The notes below the pieces were generated by a model. The model was not told where the DNA came from. It worked only from the letters and a program-made list of their open reading frames with translations, and did not search any database. Shown here piece after piece: positions 9,064 to 19,300 of a stretch of DNA of 23,589 nucleotides; position 1 is the stretch's first letter, and each line of letters opens with the position of its first letter. This stretch comes from a virus. The stretch is taken from positions 1 through 23,589 of the IMG/VR virus record IMGVR_UViG_3300010885_036854. One strand, 5' to 3'. The translations under genes and the position numbers were made by a program.

Positions 9064-10983
9064 ATGGCAGTAACACCAGTACAACGCAAGAAATATTTTG
9101 AAGCACGCACGGCGGGATTCTCTATTGCTGAAAGTGCTCGCAAGGCTAAATTTTCCGAAGCCACTGCTTATAGAGTTGAGAAGGCAGCACAGACCTTACG
9201 CTCTGATGAAGGCATTGACAGTTCTGCTAGCAACTATAGAGAACTAAAAACTGAAGCCAAACTTTCAGGGCCAATTGCTTATGAAAAACTAAGTGACGAA
9301 GCAAAACTTGCTTTAGAAGACTTTGGTTATTTTCGTGAACGTTATTTTGGTCGTGTGTCTACGCCATGGCAAGAAGAAGCAGGTATGGCACTTGTAGAAC
9401 TTCTTGAATCAGAAAACAAAGAATACGTGGTTATGAACATGCCACCTGGTTCAGGTAAGACAACATTGCTACACGACATTACGTGTTGGGTTATTTGCCG
9501 CAACCGTTCAACACGACTTTTGACCGGTAGTGCGACTATGTCACTAGCCAAGCGAAACCTAATGCGTGTGCGTCGTTCATTAGAACGTGTTATCCCAGAA
9601 ATGGCTGATGACCAACTTAAAGCACGAGGGCAAGCCCTTGATGCTATTACAACTATGGCTCACGACTTTGGGCGCTTTAAACCATTAGAAAAAGAACTAT
9701 GGACTAACGAAGCCTTTATTGTTATGCAGCCTGACGAGATGGGTGCTATTTCAGAAAAGGAGCCAACACTAAGTGCCTACGGTATGGATAGTGGTTTCAT
9801 TGGAGGACGTTTCGATGGTTGTTTCTGGGACGACCTTGTGGACCCTCGCAAAGTTCGTTCTGCAGAACAACGAGAAGCAATGGAAGATTGGTACCAAGAC
9901 GTTGCAGAAACTCGACTTGAGCCTGCAGGTATGCTTGCTCTTATTGGTCAGCGCCTGGCTCCTGACGACCTTTATCGCTTTGCTTTAGACATGGTGCAGC
10001 CTTTAGACGACGAGGAAGAACAAGCACTAGATGAACTTGTTGAAGAAGAAATTGCAGCAATTCGTCGTGACAAAAAATACAAGCATCTAAAATACAGAGC
10101 ACATTATGAAGATAAATGCAGTGCAGAAAATCACAAACGAGGTTCGGATGCTTACCCCATCGGTTGTTTGTTGGACCCTCGCCGTCTCCCGTGGCGAGAA
10201 ATTTCTAACCTTATGTCGAACCGTGGAGAACGATTTGCAGTTGTATATCAACAAGAAGACCTGGCCTTAGACGAAGTATTAGTTAGAAACGAATGGGTCT
10301 ACGGGCATGGAGATAGCCCAGGGTGCATAGACAAAGAACGAGATAGGTGGGAAATACCCGCAGGGCTCAACCCCCGTGATTGCATTGTCATAGCCACAGC
10401 CGACCCTTCTCCAACAATGTATTGGTCTATCCAATGCTGGCTATATCACAAAGAATCTGAACAACGGTTTCTTTTAGACCTTATTAGGGCAAAAATGGAA
10501 GCGCCACAATTCCTGGAATATGATTACAATCAAGGGGAATTTACTGGAGTTATGGAGGAATGGCAACGTTTATCTATATCTTTAGGGTTTCCTATTCAGG
10601 TTTGGGTAGTGGAACAAAACGCAGCCCAGCGGTTTATGTTGCAGTATGACCATTTTAAAAGATGGCGACAATTACGTGGTGTGGAGATTATTCCACACAA
10701 CACCACAAGTAACAAATCGGACTCTAATTATGGTGTTACGACAATTTCCCAACATTGGAAGTTTGGTCGTGTAAGATTGATGGGTAAGGGCGAAGGCAAA
10801 GTTCGTTCAATGAGACTCATTGATGAAGTGACCAGATACCCTCATGGACGTACCGATGACTGTGTTATGGCGGAATGGTTTTTTGAATGGAACCTTCCTA
10901 ACATTTATGTACCGCCATCCGTGGCTGTCAAAGCATGGCGACCAACATGGGTGAAAAACACCCAACTAGCAAACTTGAGGTAA
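9064..10983 (+). CDS. terL: Terminase large subunit with N-terminal helix-turn-helix
   Basis: This 639-residue protein is the DNA-packaging motor and headful/cos nuclease. The ATPase half shows Walker A MPPGSGKTT (126-134), the segment LLTGSATMSLAKRNLMRVRR (152-171) and Walker B CFWDDLVD (253-260). The RNase H-like nuclease half shows VIATADPSP (442-450) with Asp447, LLDLIRAKME (470-479), WVVEQNAAQRF (514-524) with Glu517, and GRTDDCVMAEWFFEW (595-609) with Asp598/599. Residues about 14-42 (AGFSIAESARKAKFSEATAY) read as a helix-turn-helix, a feature usually found in the small subunit. No separate small-terminase gene is recognisable in the window, so DNA recognition may be built in. It abuts the portal gene (3-nt gap). 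Confidence 0.95.
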   Translation: MAVTPVQRKKYFEARTAGFSIAESARKAKFSEATAYRVEKAAQTLRSDEGIDSSASNYRELKTEAKLSGPIAYEKLSDEAKLALEDFGYFRERYFGRVSTPWQEEAGMALVELLESENKEYVVMNMPPGSGKTTLLHDITCWVICRNRSTRLLTGSATMSLAKRNLMRVRRSLERVIPEMADDQLKARGQALDAITTMAHDFGRFKPLEKELWTNEAFIVMQPDEMGAISEKEPTLSAYGMDSGFIGGRFDGCFWDDLVDPRKVRSAEQREAMEDWYQDVAETRLEPAGMLALIGQRLAPDDLYRFALDMVQPLDDEEEQALDELVEEEIAAIRRDKKYKHLKYRAHYEDKCSAENHKRGSDAYPIGCLLDPRRLPWREISNLMSNRGERFAVVYQQEDLALDEVLVRNEWVYGHGDSPGCIDKERDRWEIPAGLNPRDCIVIATADPSPTMYWSIQCWLYHKESEQRFLLDLIRAKMEAPQFLEYDYNQGEFTGVMEEWQRLSISLGFPIQVWVVEQNAAQRFMLQYDHFKRWRQLRGVEIIPHNTTSNKSDSNYGVTTISQHWKFGRVRLMGKGEGKVRSMRLIDEVTRYPHGRTDDCVMAEWFFEWNLPNIYVPPSVAVKAWRPTWVKNTQLANLR

Positions 10984-10986
10984 TAG

Positions 10987-12873
10987 ATGCCCGTTTCCTT
11001 CGATGACGATAAGGCTGCTGGCCAGATTGTTACCATGTACCAGGAACGTCGTTCCCAGCGTGGTGGCCAATTTCGCCGCATGCAGGAAATACGTGACCAC
11101 TATAACGGTGATGTAATTGTTCCACTGCCTGAGTTAGACGAAGCAGAGAAGCCCGCAATCCCTAACCTTATTGCTCAAGGTATCGATGCCTTTGCGATGC
11201 GAGTAGCATCTGTTCTTCCTGATATTCAATACCCTTCACTTCGCCCTGGTATCCAGATTGCCGACAACCGTGCCCGTGACCGTCGTTTAGCCAACATTGG
11301 TTGGTGGGACATGAACCGCATGGGAACTAAAGTACGTCGTCGTGCCCGTCACCTTACTGCTTATGGTATGAGTGCGGTATCACTATCGCCAGTATCTCTC
11401 GACCCTAGCGACCAGCGTCAGATTCCCCACTGGCGTGTACGTAACCCATTGGCTACCTACCCATCGCCAATGATTGACCCAGACAACATGGAGCCACAGG
11501 ATTGTATTTTTGCAGACCGTCGCCCACTTGGATGGATGAAGCAATGGTACCCACAGCAAACTTCTATCCTTTACAAGGGTGACAAAAACGACACAGACAT
11601 GTTTGAGATTCTTGAGTATCTTGACGCTTACGAAACAGTATTAATTGCTGTAGGTGCTGAAAAACCAAAGACCCATGATTTCCGTGACGAAACAGGCAAG
11701 GGTATTGCTACTCACATTATTCTTGAACGCATCCCTAACCGTTCTGAAATCTGCCCTGTTGTAATTGCTGGACGCATTACGCTTGACCGCCTTCAAGGTC
11801 AGTTTGACCAAATGCTTGGTATGTACCAGCGTGAGGCAAAGTTGGACGCACTTAATACTATTGCAGTATTTCGCAACGTATTTCCAGACGAATGGGTTGT
11901 ATCACCTGCTAATGCACCAACCTCACCACGTATTGTGCAAGAGGCTGACGGTAAGCAAGGTATTCGAGGAATCTTGGACAAAGGACAAATTCAGATTGTT
12001 CACCCACAGCAAACACAAGACGCACAGATGGCACTTGACCGCCTAGAGCGTTCACAGCGTCTTACTGGTGGAATCCCTGCTGAGTTTGGTGGAGAGTCTG
12101 GTTCTAACATTCGTACCGCCCGTCGTGGTGCTTCAGTACTTTCTAGTGCTGTAGACATGCCGCTTCAGGAATACCAGGAAATTTTCTCTCAGTCAATGGA
12201 ACTTGAAAATATTCGTGCTGTACGTATTATGAAAGCATATTATGGTTCTAAACCATCTATGTTCTTTATGGGTGGCGATGGCAAGGTGGTCAGTGAAGAT
12301 TACAAGCCAAACGAAACATTCGACACACATTTTGGATACGTGAAATATCCAATGCCAGGCTCAGACATTAACGCTATGATTGTTTCAATTGGTCAACGTG
12401 TTGGTATGGGTATTATGTCGAACGAAACTGCTCGCATTATGGACCCTGCTATTGAAGATGCTACATTAGAAGCAGACCGTGTTGAGATTGAAGGATTGCG
12501 TAAAGCACTCCTAACAGGTCTTGAACAACAGGCTTCACAAGGGTCACTTGACCCAAGTATTATTGCTCGCATTGCTAAAATGAAAGCACAGCGTCACACA
12601 ACACTTGAAGATGCTGTTGCAACAATTCACCAAGAAATGCAAGAAGAACAAGCACAAAAGGCTCAATCAATGCAGCAACCACAGCCAGAAGGACCATCGG
12701 CAGAAATGCAACCAGGTATGGGCGTAAGTCCAGATAACCCAGTTCAAGGTGGAGCACCACAGGGCGCTGGGGGACAACCAAACCTACAAGACCTCTTAGC
12801 CTCATTACATGGAGGCGGCGGAGCACCAGGCGGAATGGCACCAGCAGCAGCACCAACACCAGCAGGAGTGTAG
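10987..12873 (+). CDS. Portal protein
   Basis: This 628-residue protein directly follows terminase. It has features of siphovirus-type portal proteins: an N-terminal helical region (YQERRSQRGGQFRRMQEIRD, then HYNGDVIVPLPELDEAEKPA), the WDMNRMGTKVRRRARHLTAY segment, and a crown/stem region with RLTGGIPAEFGGESGSNIRT. The last 85 or so residues are rich in Gln, Pro, Gly and Ala and are probably disordered. The portal forms the 12-mer ring at the capsid vertex through which terminase pumps DNA. The following gene starts three bases after its stop. Confidence 0.9.
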   Translation: MPVSFDDDKAAGQIVTMYQERRSQRGGQFRRMQEIRDHYNGDVIVPLPELDEAEKPAIPNLIAQGIDAFAMRVASVLPDIQYPSLRPGIQIADNRARDRRLANIGWWDMNRMGTKVRRRARHLTAYGMSAVSLSPVSLDPSDQRQIPHWRVRNPLATYPSPMIDPDNMEPQDCIFADRRPLGWMKQWYPQQTSILYKGDKNDTDMFEILEYLDAYETVLIAVGAEKPKTHDFRDETGKGIATHIILERIPNRSEICPVVIAGRITLDRLQGQFDQMLGMYQREAKLDALNTIAVFRNVFPDEWVVSPANAPTSPRIVQEADGKQGIRGILDKGQIQIVHPQQTQDAQMALDRLERSQRLTGGIPAEFGGESGSNIRTARRGASVLSSAVDMPLQEYQEIFSQSMELENIRAVRIMKAYYGSKPSMFFMGGDGKVVSEDYKPNETFDTHFGYVKYPMPGSDINAMIVSIGQRVGMGIMSNETARIMDPAIEDATLEADRVEIEGLRKALLTGLEQQASQGSLDPSIIARIAKMKAQRHTTLEDAVATIHQEMQEEQAQKAQSMQQPQPEGPSAEMQPGMGVSPDNPVQGGAPQGAGGQPNLQDLLASLHGGGGAPGGMAPAAAPTPAGV

Positions 12874-12876
12874 TAA

Positions 12877-13302
12877 ATGCCACGTAAAGGTAGAGGTGGA
12901 GAACGCCAAGGAACACCAGGCACAGCATACGGAAATCGTTCAGATTTAAATATGCCAATTAGTACAGTCCCAGGACAAGACTACGGTAAAGCATCTGCAC
13001 AACAAGCGGCACAAAGCGCCGTACCTATGGGTCAATCACCAGTATCCAATTTACAACAAGCACCTGCAATGCCCACCCCGCAAGCAGCACCACTTCCACA
13101 GCCAGGTAGCATGCCTTGGCTTCACCCAACTAATCGTCCTAATGAGCCAGTAACTGCAGGGCTTCCATTTGGACCAGGTGCTTCAGCGCCGGAACCATCA
13201 CGAGATGTAATTAGTAGTGCATTATCGTCAATTGCACGCACCGCTAGTTCATCAAGTGCTGTTTCAGAATTGGCAGCAACTGCTAAGTCAATGGGTCTTT
13301 AA
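12877..13302 (+). CDS. Low-complexity Pro/Gln/Ala-rich virion-region protein
   Basis: This 141-residue protein begins MPRKGRGGERQGTPGTAYGN and RSDLNMPISTVPGQDYGKAS, then runs through Ala/Gln/Pro-rich sequence to a short C-terminal helix (AVSELAATAKSMGL). The start RGG..GTPG..Y.NR.DLN followed by YG..AAQ.AVP is a pattern I associate with genes just after the portal in actinophages, where the function is unknown. It probably acts as a mostly disordered virion or head-assembly partner. Its stop overlaps the giant gene as TAATG, so the two are coupled. Confidence 0.72.
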   Translation: MPRKGRGGERQGTPGTAYGNRSDLNMPISTVPGQDYGKASAQQAAQSAVPMGQSPVSNLQQAPAMPTPQAAPLPQPGSMPWLHPTNRPNEPVTAGLPFGPGASAPEPSRDVISSALSSIARTASSSSAVSELAATAKSMGL

Positions 13303-16300
13303 TGGCTGAAGTAAACCCAACCGCACCCGCACCAGCACCAGTTGCACCTCCAGCACCTACAAACGTTTTTGAAGGTCAACAGGATGTAACAAAATTTAAC
13401 CTTGAACAAAACTCAGTAGGTCAGAAAATTGCTGACATGGTTGCTGCTAACCCAGCGTTAAAACATCAACCCGCAACCGTGTTTGGATTAAGCAATGTTG
13501 AAAGCGTTGATGGTAAAACACTAGGCCTTGCAGCAAAGCACATGACTACGTTTCAAGCAGTTGGAAATACGGTTAACCCTAGTACCCCTACAACAACTGT
13601 GCCAACCGTCCAAAGTGTAGATACAACCACCACAACACAACCAGGGCAAAAAATCCCGTCTAAAGTATCCGCAGGCGGAGCGACATCAACCACGCTTTTT
13701 TCTGTGTCAGGGAATACACCAGCACCATCTGGACCAGTAGTTCAAAACACTTACAATGGAAGCAACATATTTCACAGCATTGCTAATGAGTTTGATGCAT
13801 TTCGTCATGAAACAGCAAATTTGGCTGATGCATTTGGACAAGGTACAGTACCAATTGCAAAAAGTATTTGGGATTTTGTTCACCGCACTGGTGTAACTAT
13901 TGAAGAACTTGCAACGGTGGGGAATGCAGGGTATAGCAGTAGTCAAAGTAAAAATCTTGCAGATGCTTTTGAAACATTGTGGCACACAGCAACATATATT
14001 CCTAACACGGTAAACCCTTGGAGTCAGCAAAACCTGTTGTTTTCTATGCAACACATGGGTGCTTATCTTTTAACAATGTCAAAACAAAAAGGTTGGGCTT
14101 ACACAATCTCTTATATGATGCCAACCATTCTTGCTGCTATTGCGGCTAAAAATGCTGCAGTTGGTTCTTTGGGAATGGAAGCAATTGATTCTGCTGCAGT
14201 TGATGCAACAACAATTAAAGACCTTGAAGCAAAAGCAACAAGCGGAACAATTAGTGACGCAGAACGTAATTTGCTTGACAAAGCAAAAATACGCACACAA
14301 GAACGTGCAGACACACCCAAAAGGGAAAACGTAACACAAAAATTTATTAATGATATGCATGATGTATCAAGCCCAATTCGTCGTGGTATGGCAGGGGTAA
14401 CCAACGTTGCGGGGTGGCGTGGGCCATTGCGTCTTATTGGAATTCCAGTTAGAACGGCTATGAAAATTCTTCATGCAGCAACTGCTCCAGGCCGTGACCT
14501 GTCAAACAATATTGCTTATTTAATTGCACAACAAAACGCACAAACAGACCCATTTCACAAAGCATTGTGGGAAGCAACAAAAGGTGGAAATGTTTTTGAT
14601 GCAAACGGAAACCGTATTGGTACAGATGGAGAAGCATTTGCACAATTTTTAGGTGCCCACCAAGGAGACATGTGGTTTGCTCCAATTCAAAAATCAGTTG
14701 ACTTTTATACTAAATGGTTAGGTTCAGACCCATTTGGTGCTGCAGGTAAGGTAACCGCTGCTGCACGTACATCACAAGGTCTTGGTGGGATGCTTGGAAA
14801 ATGGTTTGATGGTACCGGCATTAAAGAGGGTTCAGACATTTGGCGAGTTGCCGATAAATATAACCGTGCTGCAAGAACCTTTGAATGGCAAGCAAGCCAT
14901 GATGAAGGTCAGATTCTTAGAAAATTTACTAACACATACACTGTTGACCAAGCAAGACTTTTAGGTAAAGCCAAAACTGTAGATGCAGTTAAAAGCCTTC
15001 ATGCTGAATGGGCTGACGCAAATGCATTGTTAAAACCAGAAGCACCATTAATGAGTGTGTGGGACCTTGCCAAAGCAAATATTAAAGAAGGTAAATTTGC
15101 AGGCATAGGTTTTGCAGGCGATGGCGGTATTCTTGGACGTGGCATTGATTTTCTTCGTGCGAACAGGGCTGAAATCCTTAAAGATACTGCTTACGATGTA
15201 GCGCCTAAAGATGCAACCGAGGCCATTGTTCAAGACGTAAATGAACAGATGCAAACTATTAAGGCTCGTTGGTTTAGAAACTTTTTTAATAAGTCACCAA
15301 TGTGGCGTGATGAAACAAGCCTAAAACTTCAAACTGAAAAAATTACACCAGGAAGCGTAAACGCTATTAGTGACGGTATCGCTAGGTGGGGACAGTCTAT
15401 TGGCATTTCGGAAACTGAAATTAATCAAGTAACAAAAGATTTGATGGCAACAGGCACAGACACAGAAGCATACAAAAATGTATTTGAAAACTTTTTAGTA
15501 CGCTTTGGTGTTTCAGGAGTATTAGCAGGAATGGAAAAGAATTTTGTTTCTGCTTTACGTAATGATGTAATTCAAATGGTTCGTATTAATGTTCGTCATT
15601 TTACTGCTGGTGACTATGGTGCAGAAACCGCTACGTTTACACAGGGTGCAGAAGCAACTAACTATGGTTCTGTTATTGATGCAGAAAAAAACCAGGCTAT
15701 TGGCGCAGGTCTTGATGAGCAGGACCTTGGTTCTATTTATCTTCCACGACGTGCTTCTATGGAAGGAATGGTTCGTGATATTCGTCAAGCAATTCAAAGT
15801 CAAACAGCATCAACAACAGTTATGGCTAGCGAATCAACACGTTTATTTTTAGACCAGTTTAAAAAGTTGGCCAACTACAGCAACGCAACTATGGCTGGTG
15901 TTGACAAAGAAATTGCGGCACTTGCCGGAACAAAAGAAATACCTGTTATGGCACCCCGTGGCCTTAAGGCAAAAGAAATGGCCACTGGCTACGCAACGGG
16001 TGTTGAGCAAGTACGTAATGAAATTAGAGGTTACGTACAGCAGATTACAGAAAACCGTGATTTGCCAAATGTTCCCTACCCAAAGAACTATGAAGTATTT
16101 ACCGCAGCATTTACTCCAGTACAAAACACTATTCGTACATTAAAGATTCTTTTGAATTTAAGTGATGAAAAGGTAATGAACAATCTTGCACTTGACGCAG
16201 AGGGAATGTCCCCTGCCCTAGAACAGATTAATGGCCTTATACCGCCTAACCCATGGGTTAAAGATGCTCTTGCTTTATCACCAGAAAACACGGCTTATCT

Positions 16301-19300
16301 GCGAGGCATGCTTCATGCATACGAAGATTCTGCAAATATATTTACCAACCGTTTAAATACGGTAAATATGTCTACAAAAGATTTAGACACGCACTTTGAT
16401 GAATATGTAACTAGTCTTAACAAAACTCAAGAACTAGACAAAAATTTAACTGAGGCTCTTAAAAAGAGAACAATTGAAATACGTAAGGGTAATAGTAACT
16501 ACTTAAACGGTTGGTACAAATTTGGAGACATGGTTAACCATATCCAAAGTAACTACTGGGTTCAATTGGCACTTGCTACGGGTAAATGGGCCGCACACAT
16601 TGTTGCATCTGAAAGCATGTTAAATTATCTTCGCCTTGGATTCCGTGGTGGATTTGAGTCATCAGTAATGCGTTCCGCAATTAGACACGAAATTGGTTAT
16701 ACAGAAGTTGCTGGCATGAATGAGCGTAGTCTTATTAACCGTCTGCAAAAAAAGATTGATGACATTAAATATCCTAAGCCAGTAGAATCAGAAATTGTTG
16801 ACCCTGCCAGCGTTGGCTTGCACGAACCAGGTACAGACCTCAAGAATATCGAAAACGGTCTTGCTCACAATGTTGAGTCTGGTAAAAGTATTCATGGTGT
16901 TTCATTTAATGACCCTGAGTTTCATACAACTGAAGTTGGTTTGTTAGGTAAAGCAACTGCTATGGCGCTTTCCGGTATTAATGAAATATTTCTTAAATTG
17001 CCACGAGACATTGTTGGTGGGGCTATTCTAGGTTTTGACCGCACACTTCTTTCGGGTATGAAGGGTTTACAATACGAACGTTTGTTGGACAACACTGTTC
17101 GTGCAATGATTGACTTTAAGGGACACTTGCCTGGTGGCGTAGAAGGCCACAACGGTGGAATTTTTGAAAATGATTTTCTTGATTACACCGCTAAAAGAGC
17201 AACGGTTGGCTATGACCAATCAGGAAAATTAAAAGTTAGTCATTTGTACCCAAGTAGTAAATACACTGCGTTTAATAAGGGTGAAGGTTACGTAACCGCT
17301 CTTTACTCAGCAATTGCTAAATTGGGCAGAAGCGATATGAAGCGTGCTACCGTTCAACGCCTTGCTGACATAATGCATGAAGAAGGAACAAAGATTCTTT
17401 TGTCTGAAGGCAAGACAGCAGAACAAATTGCAAACATGACTCTTGGTGATGTACGCAAAAAGGCTGAAAAATCATTTAGTTCTGAAGGGGACTTTAAACG
17501 ACTTATTGATGAATTAACTATTGCTGGATACAAACACATCAGTAGCCTTCCAGACAATGTATTGGCACGCTACCGTAGAAACGAATTACGACTTGCGCAA
17601 AATTTCCAATGCACTATTCCTGGATTAGACAACGCAAGGGGCGACTGGGCAAAAGCAATTGCACATGACGTATTTGGTGTTGTAGGCAGCAGAACTGGTG
17701 AAGAAGGTAATTTAATTCACCACAGCCTTGTTGACCAAGTTGTACATGGAGAAGCAAAGTACCCAACGGAATTAGCAAAAGACATTAACAAAATGCCAAA
17801 AGGCACAGAACCTGTAAACATTCAAGCACGTCAAATGGTTCCTTACAAAGACCTGGGTGGTTCGCTTGGTAAATTGAAAGATGGAAATTTTCTTAGTTGG
17901 CTTGCCGACAAGGGACATGAAAAAATCTTTGGTCCAATTATTAACAACATGGTTCGTGAACCTGTATTTCTTTTGGAATACCATTATGCGTATGAATCAA
18001 TGCGTGATGCAGTTGACCGTGGATTAATTTCTGAAGATGCCGCTAGAACAAAAGCGGCTATTCACGCAACAGAAAACATGACACGATTTGTGCACAACCC
18101 CCTTGATAAGACTGTTGTTGAAAAAAACATCAAGGTAGCAGCGCCATTTTATTTTGCTCAAAATCAGGCTTGGCGCAGAGCCCTTCGTGTACTACAAAAA
18201 GACCCAGGTGCTTTTGAAAAGTTTATGAAAATTCAACTTGGTATTACTAACCATGTTTCTGTAAACAACGACAAAGGCCAACCAATTACAGTTACGATTC
18301 CAGGTTCTCAATGGATTGGAGATGCATTATCTCTAATTGGTTTCCCAACAAGGGGAATGGGCATAACTACTTCTTTGTCACACGTAGGTTCTATGGATGT
18401 TCTAGGCAGCAGCATGAACCCAGTTTCAATGATTGCTGGAATTGCACGCCCTAGTTTTGGTCCTGCTGTAACGGTCCCTATTGATGGTTTAAATCACTTA
18501 ATGGGTCTTGTACACTTTAACTGGGTACAAAATATTATTAATTGGCTTGCACCTGACGCAGTTAAATACAGTTTAGGTAGCCAATTGCAACCATCACCAA
18601 TTCTTTCAGACCTTTACGGAGCGCTCCGTGGTGACCAGAGTGGCTTAGCATCATCGGTAAATAATTCTTTGCGTGAGCACTTTGTTACTGACTTTCAAAA
18701 AAGGGTAGCAGAGGTAGAATCAAACCCACAATACTTAGCAGTTATTGAATCATTGCCTGCAGACAAACAATGGGCTTACATTACTGGTACGGCAGGATAT
18801 TTACAAAGCGTTGATTTTAAAGACACAAACAAACAAACTGCTTTTATTAGTGCTGCTCACGGAAGTGGAACTACAATGGCTGTATTGAAAGCACTTCTTG
18901 GTGACGTGTTTAACCCAGGTACTTCAAAAATTCGTGACATGCTTTCTAAGGCTCCTGAATTTCAAGCAATGTACTCTAAGATGTCACCTTTAAAAAACGC
19001 TGATGGTTCTAGCACGTATTCCTATTGGGACATAGTTTCCCAGTACACACAGGAGCACCCTGAATGGCTTTTGTACACCGCAGCAATTTCTGGACCTACG
19101 GGTGTTTCTTTCCCTGAAACAAAGTCGTTCTTTAATATGGCAACTAATCACCCAGAGTTTATAACAGCGCACCCTAGCGCCTCTGCTTATTTGTTAGATA
19201 GAAGTGGCCAAGCAGATAATCGCAGTTGGGCATTGCAAATTAAACTAGGCCTACGTCAAACATCTGCACCACAAAATGTGGTTAACAATTTATTGATTGC

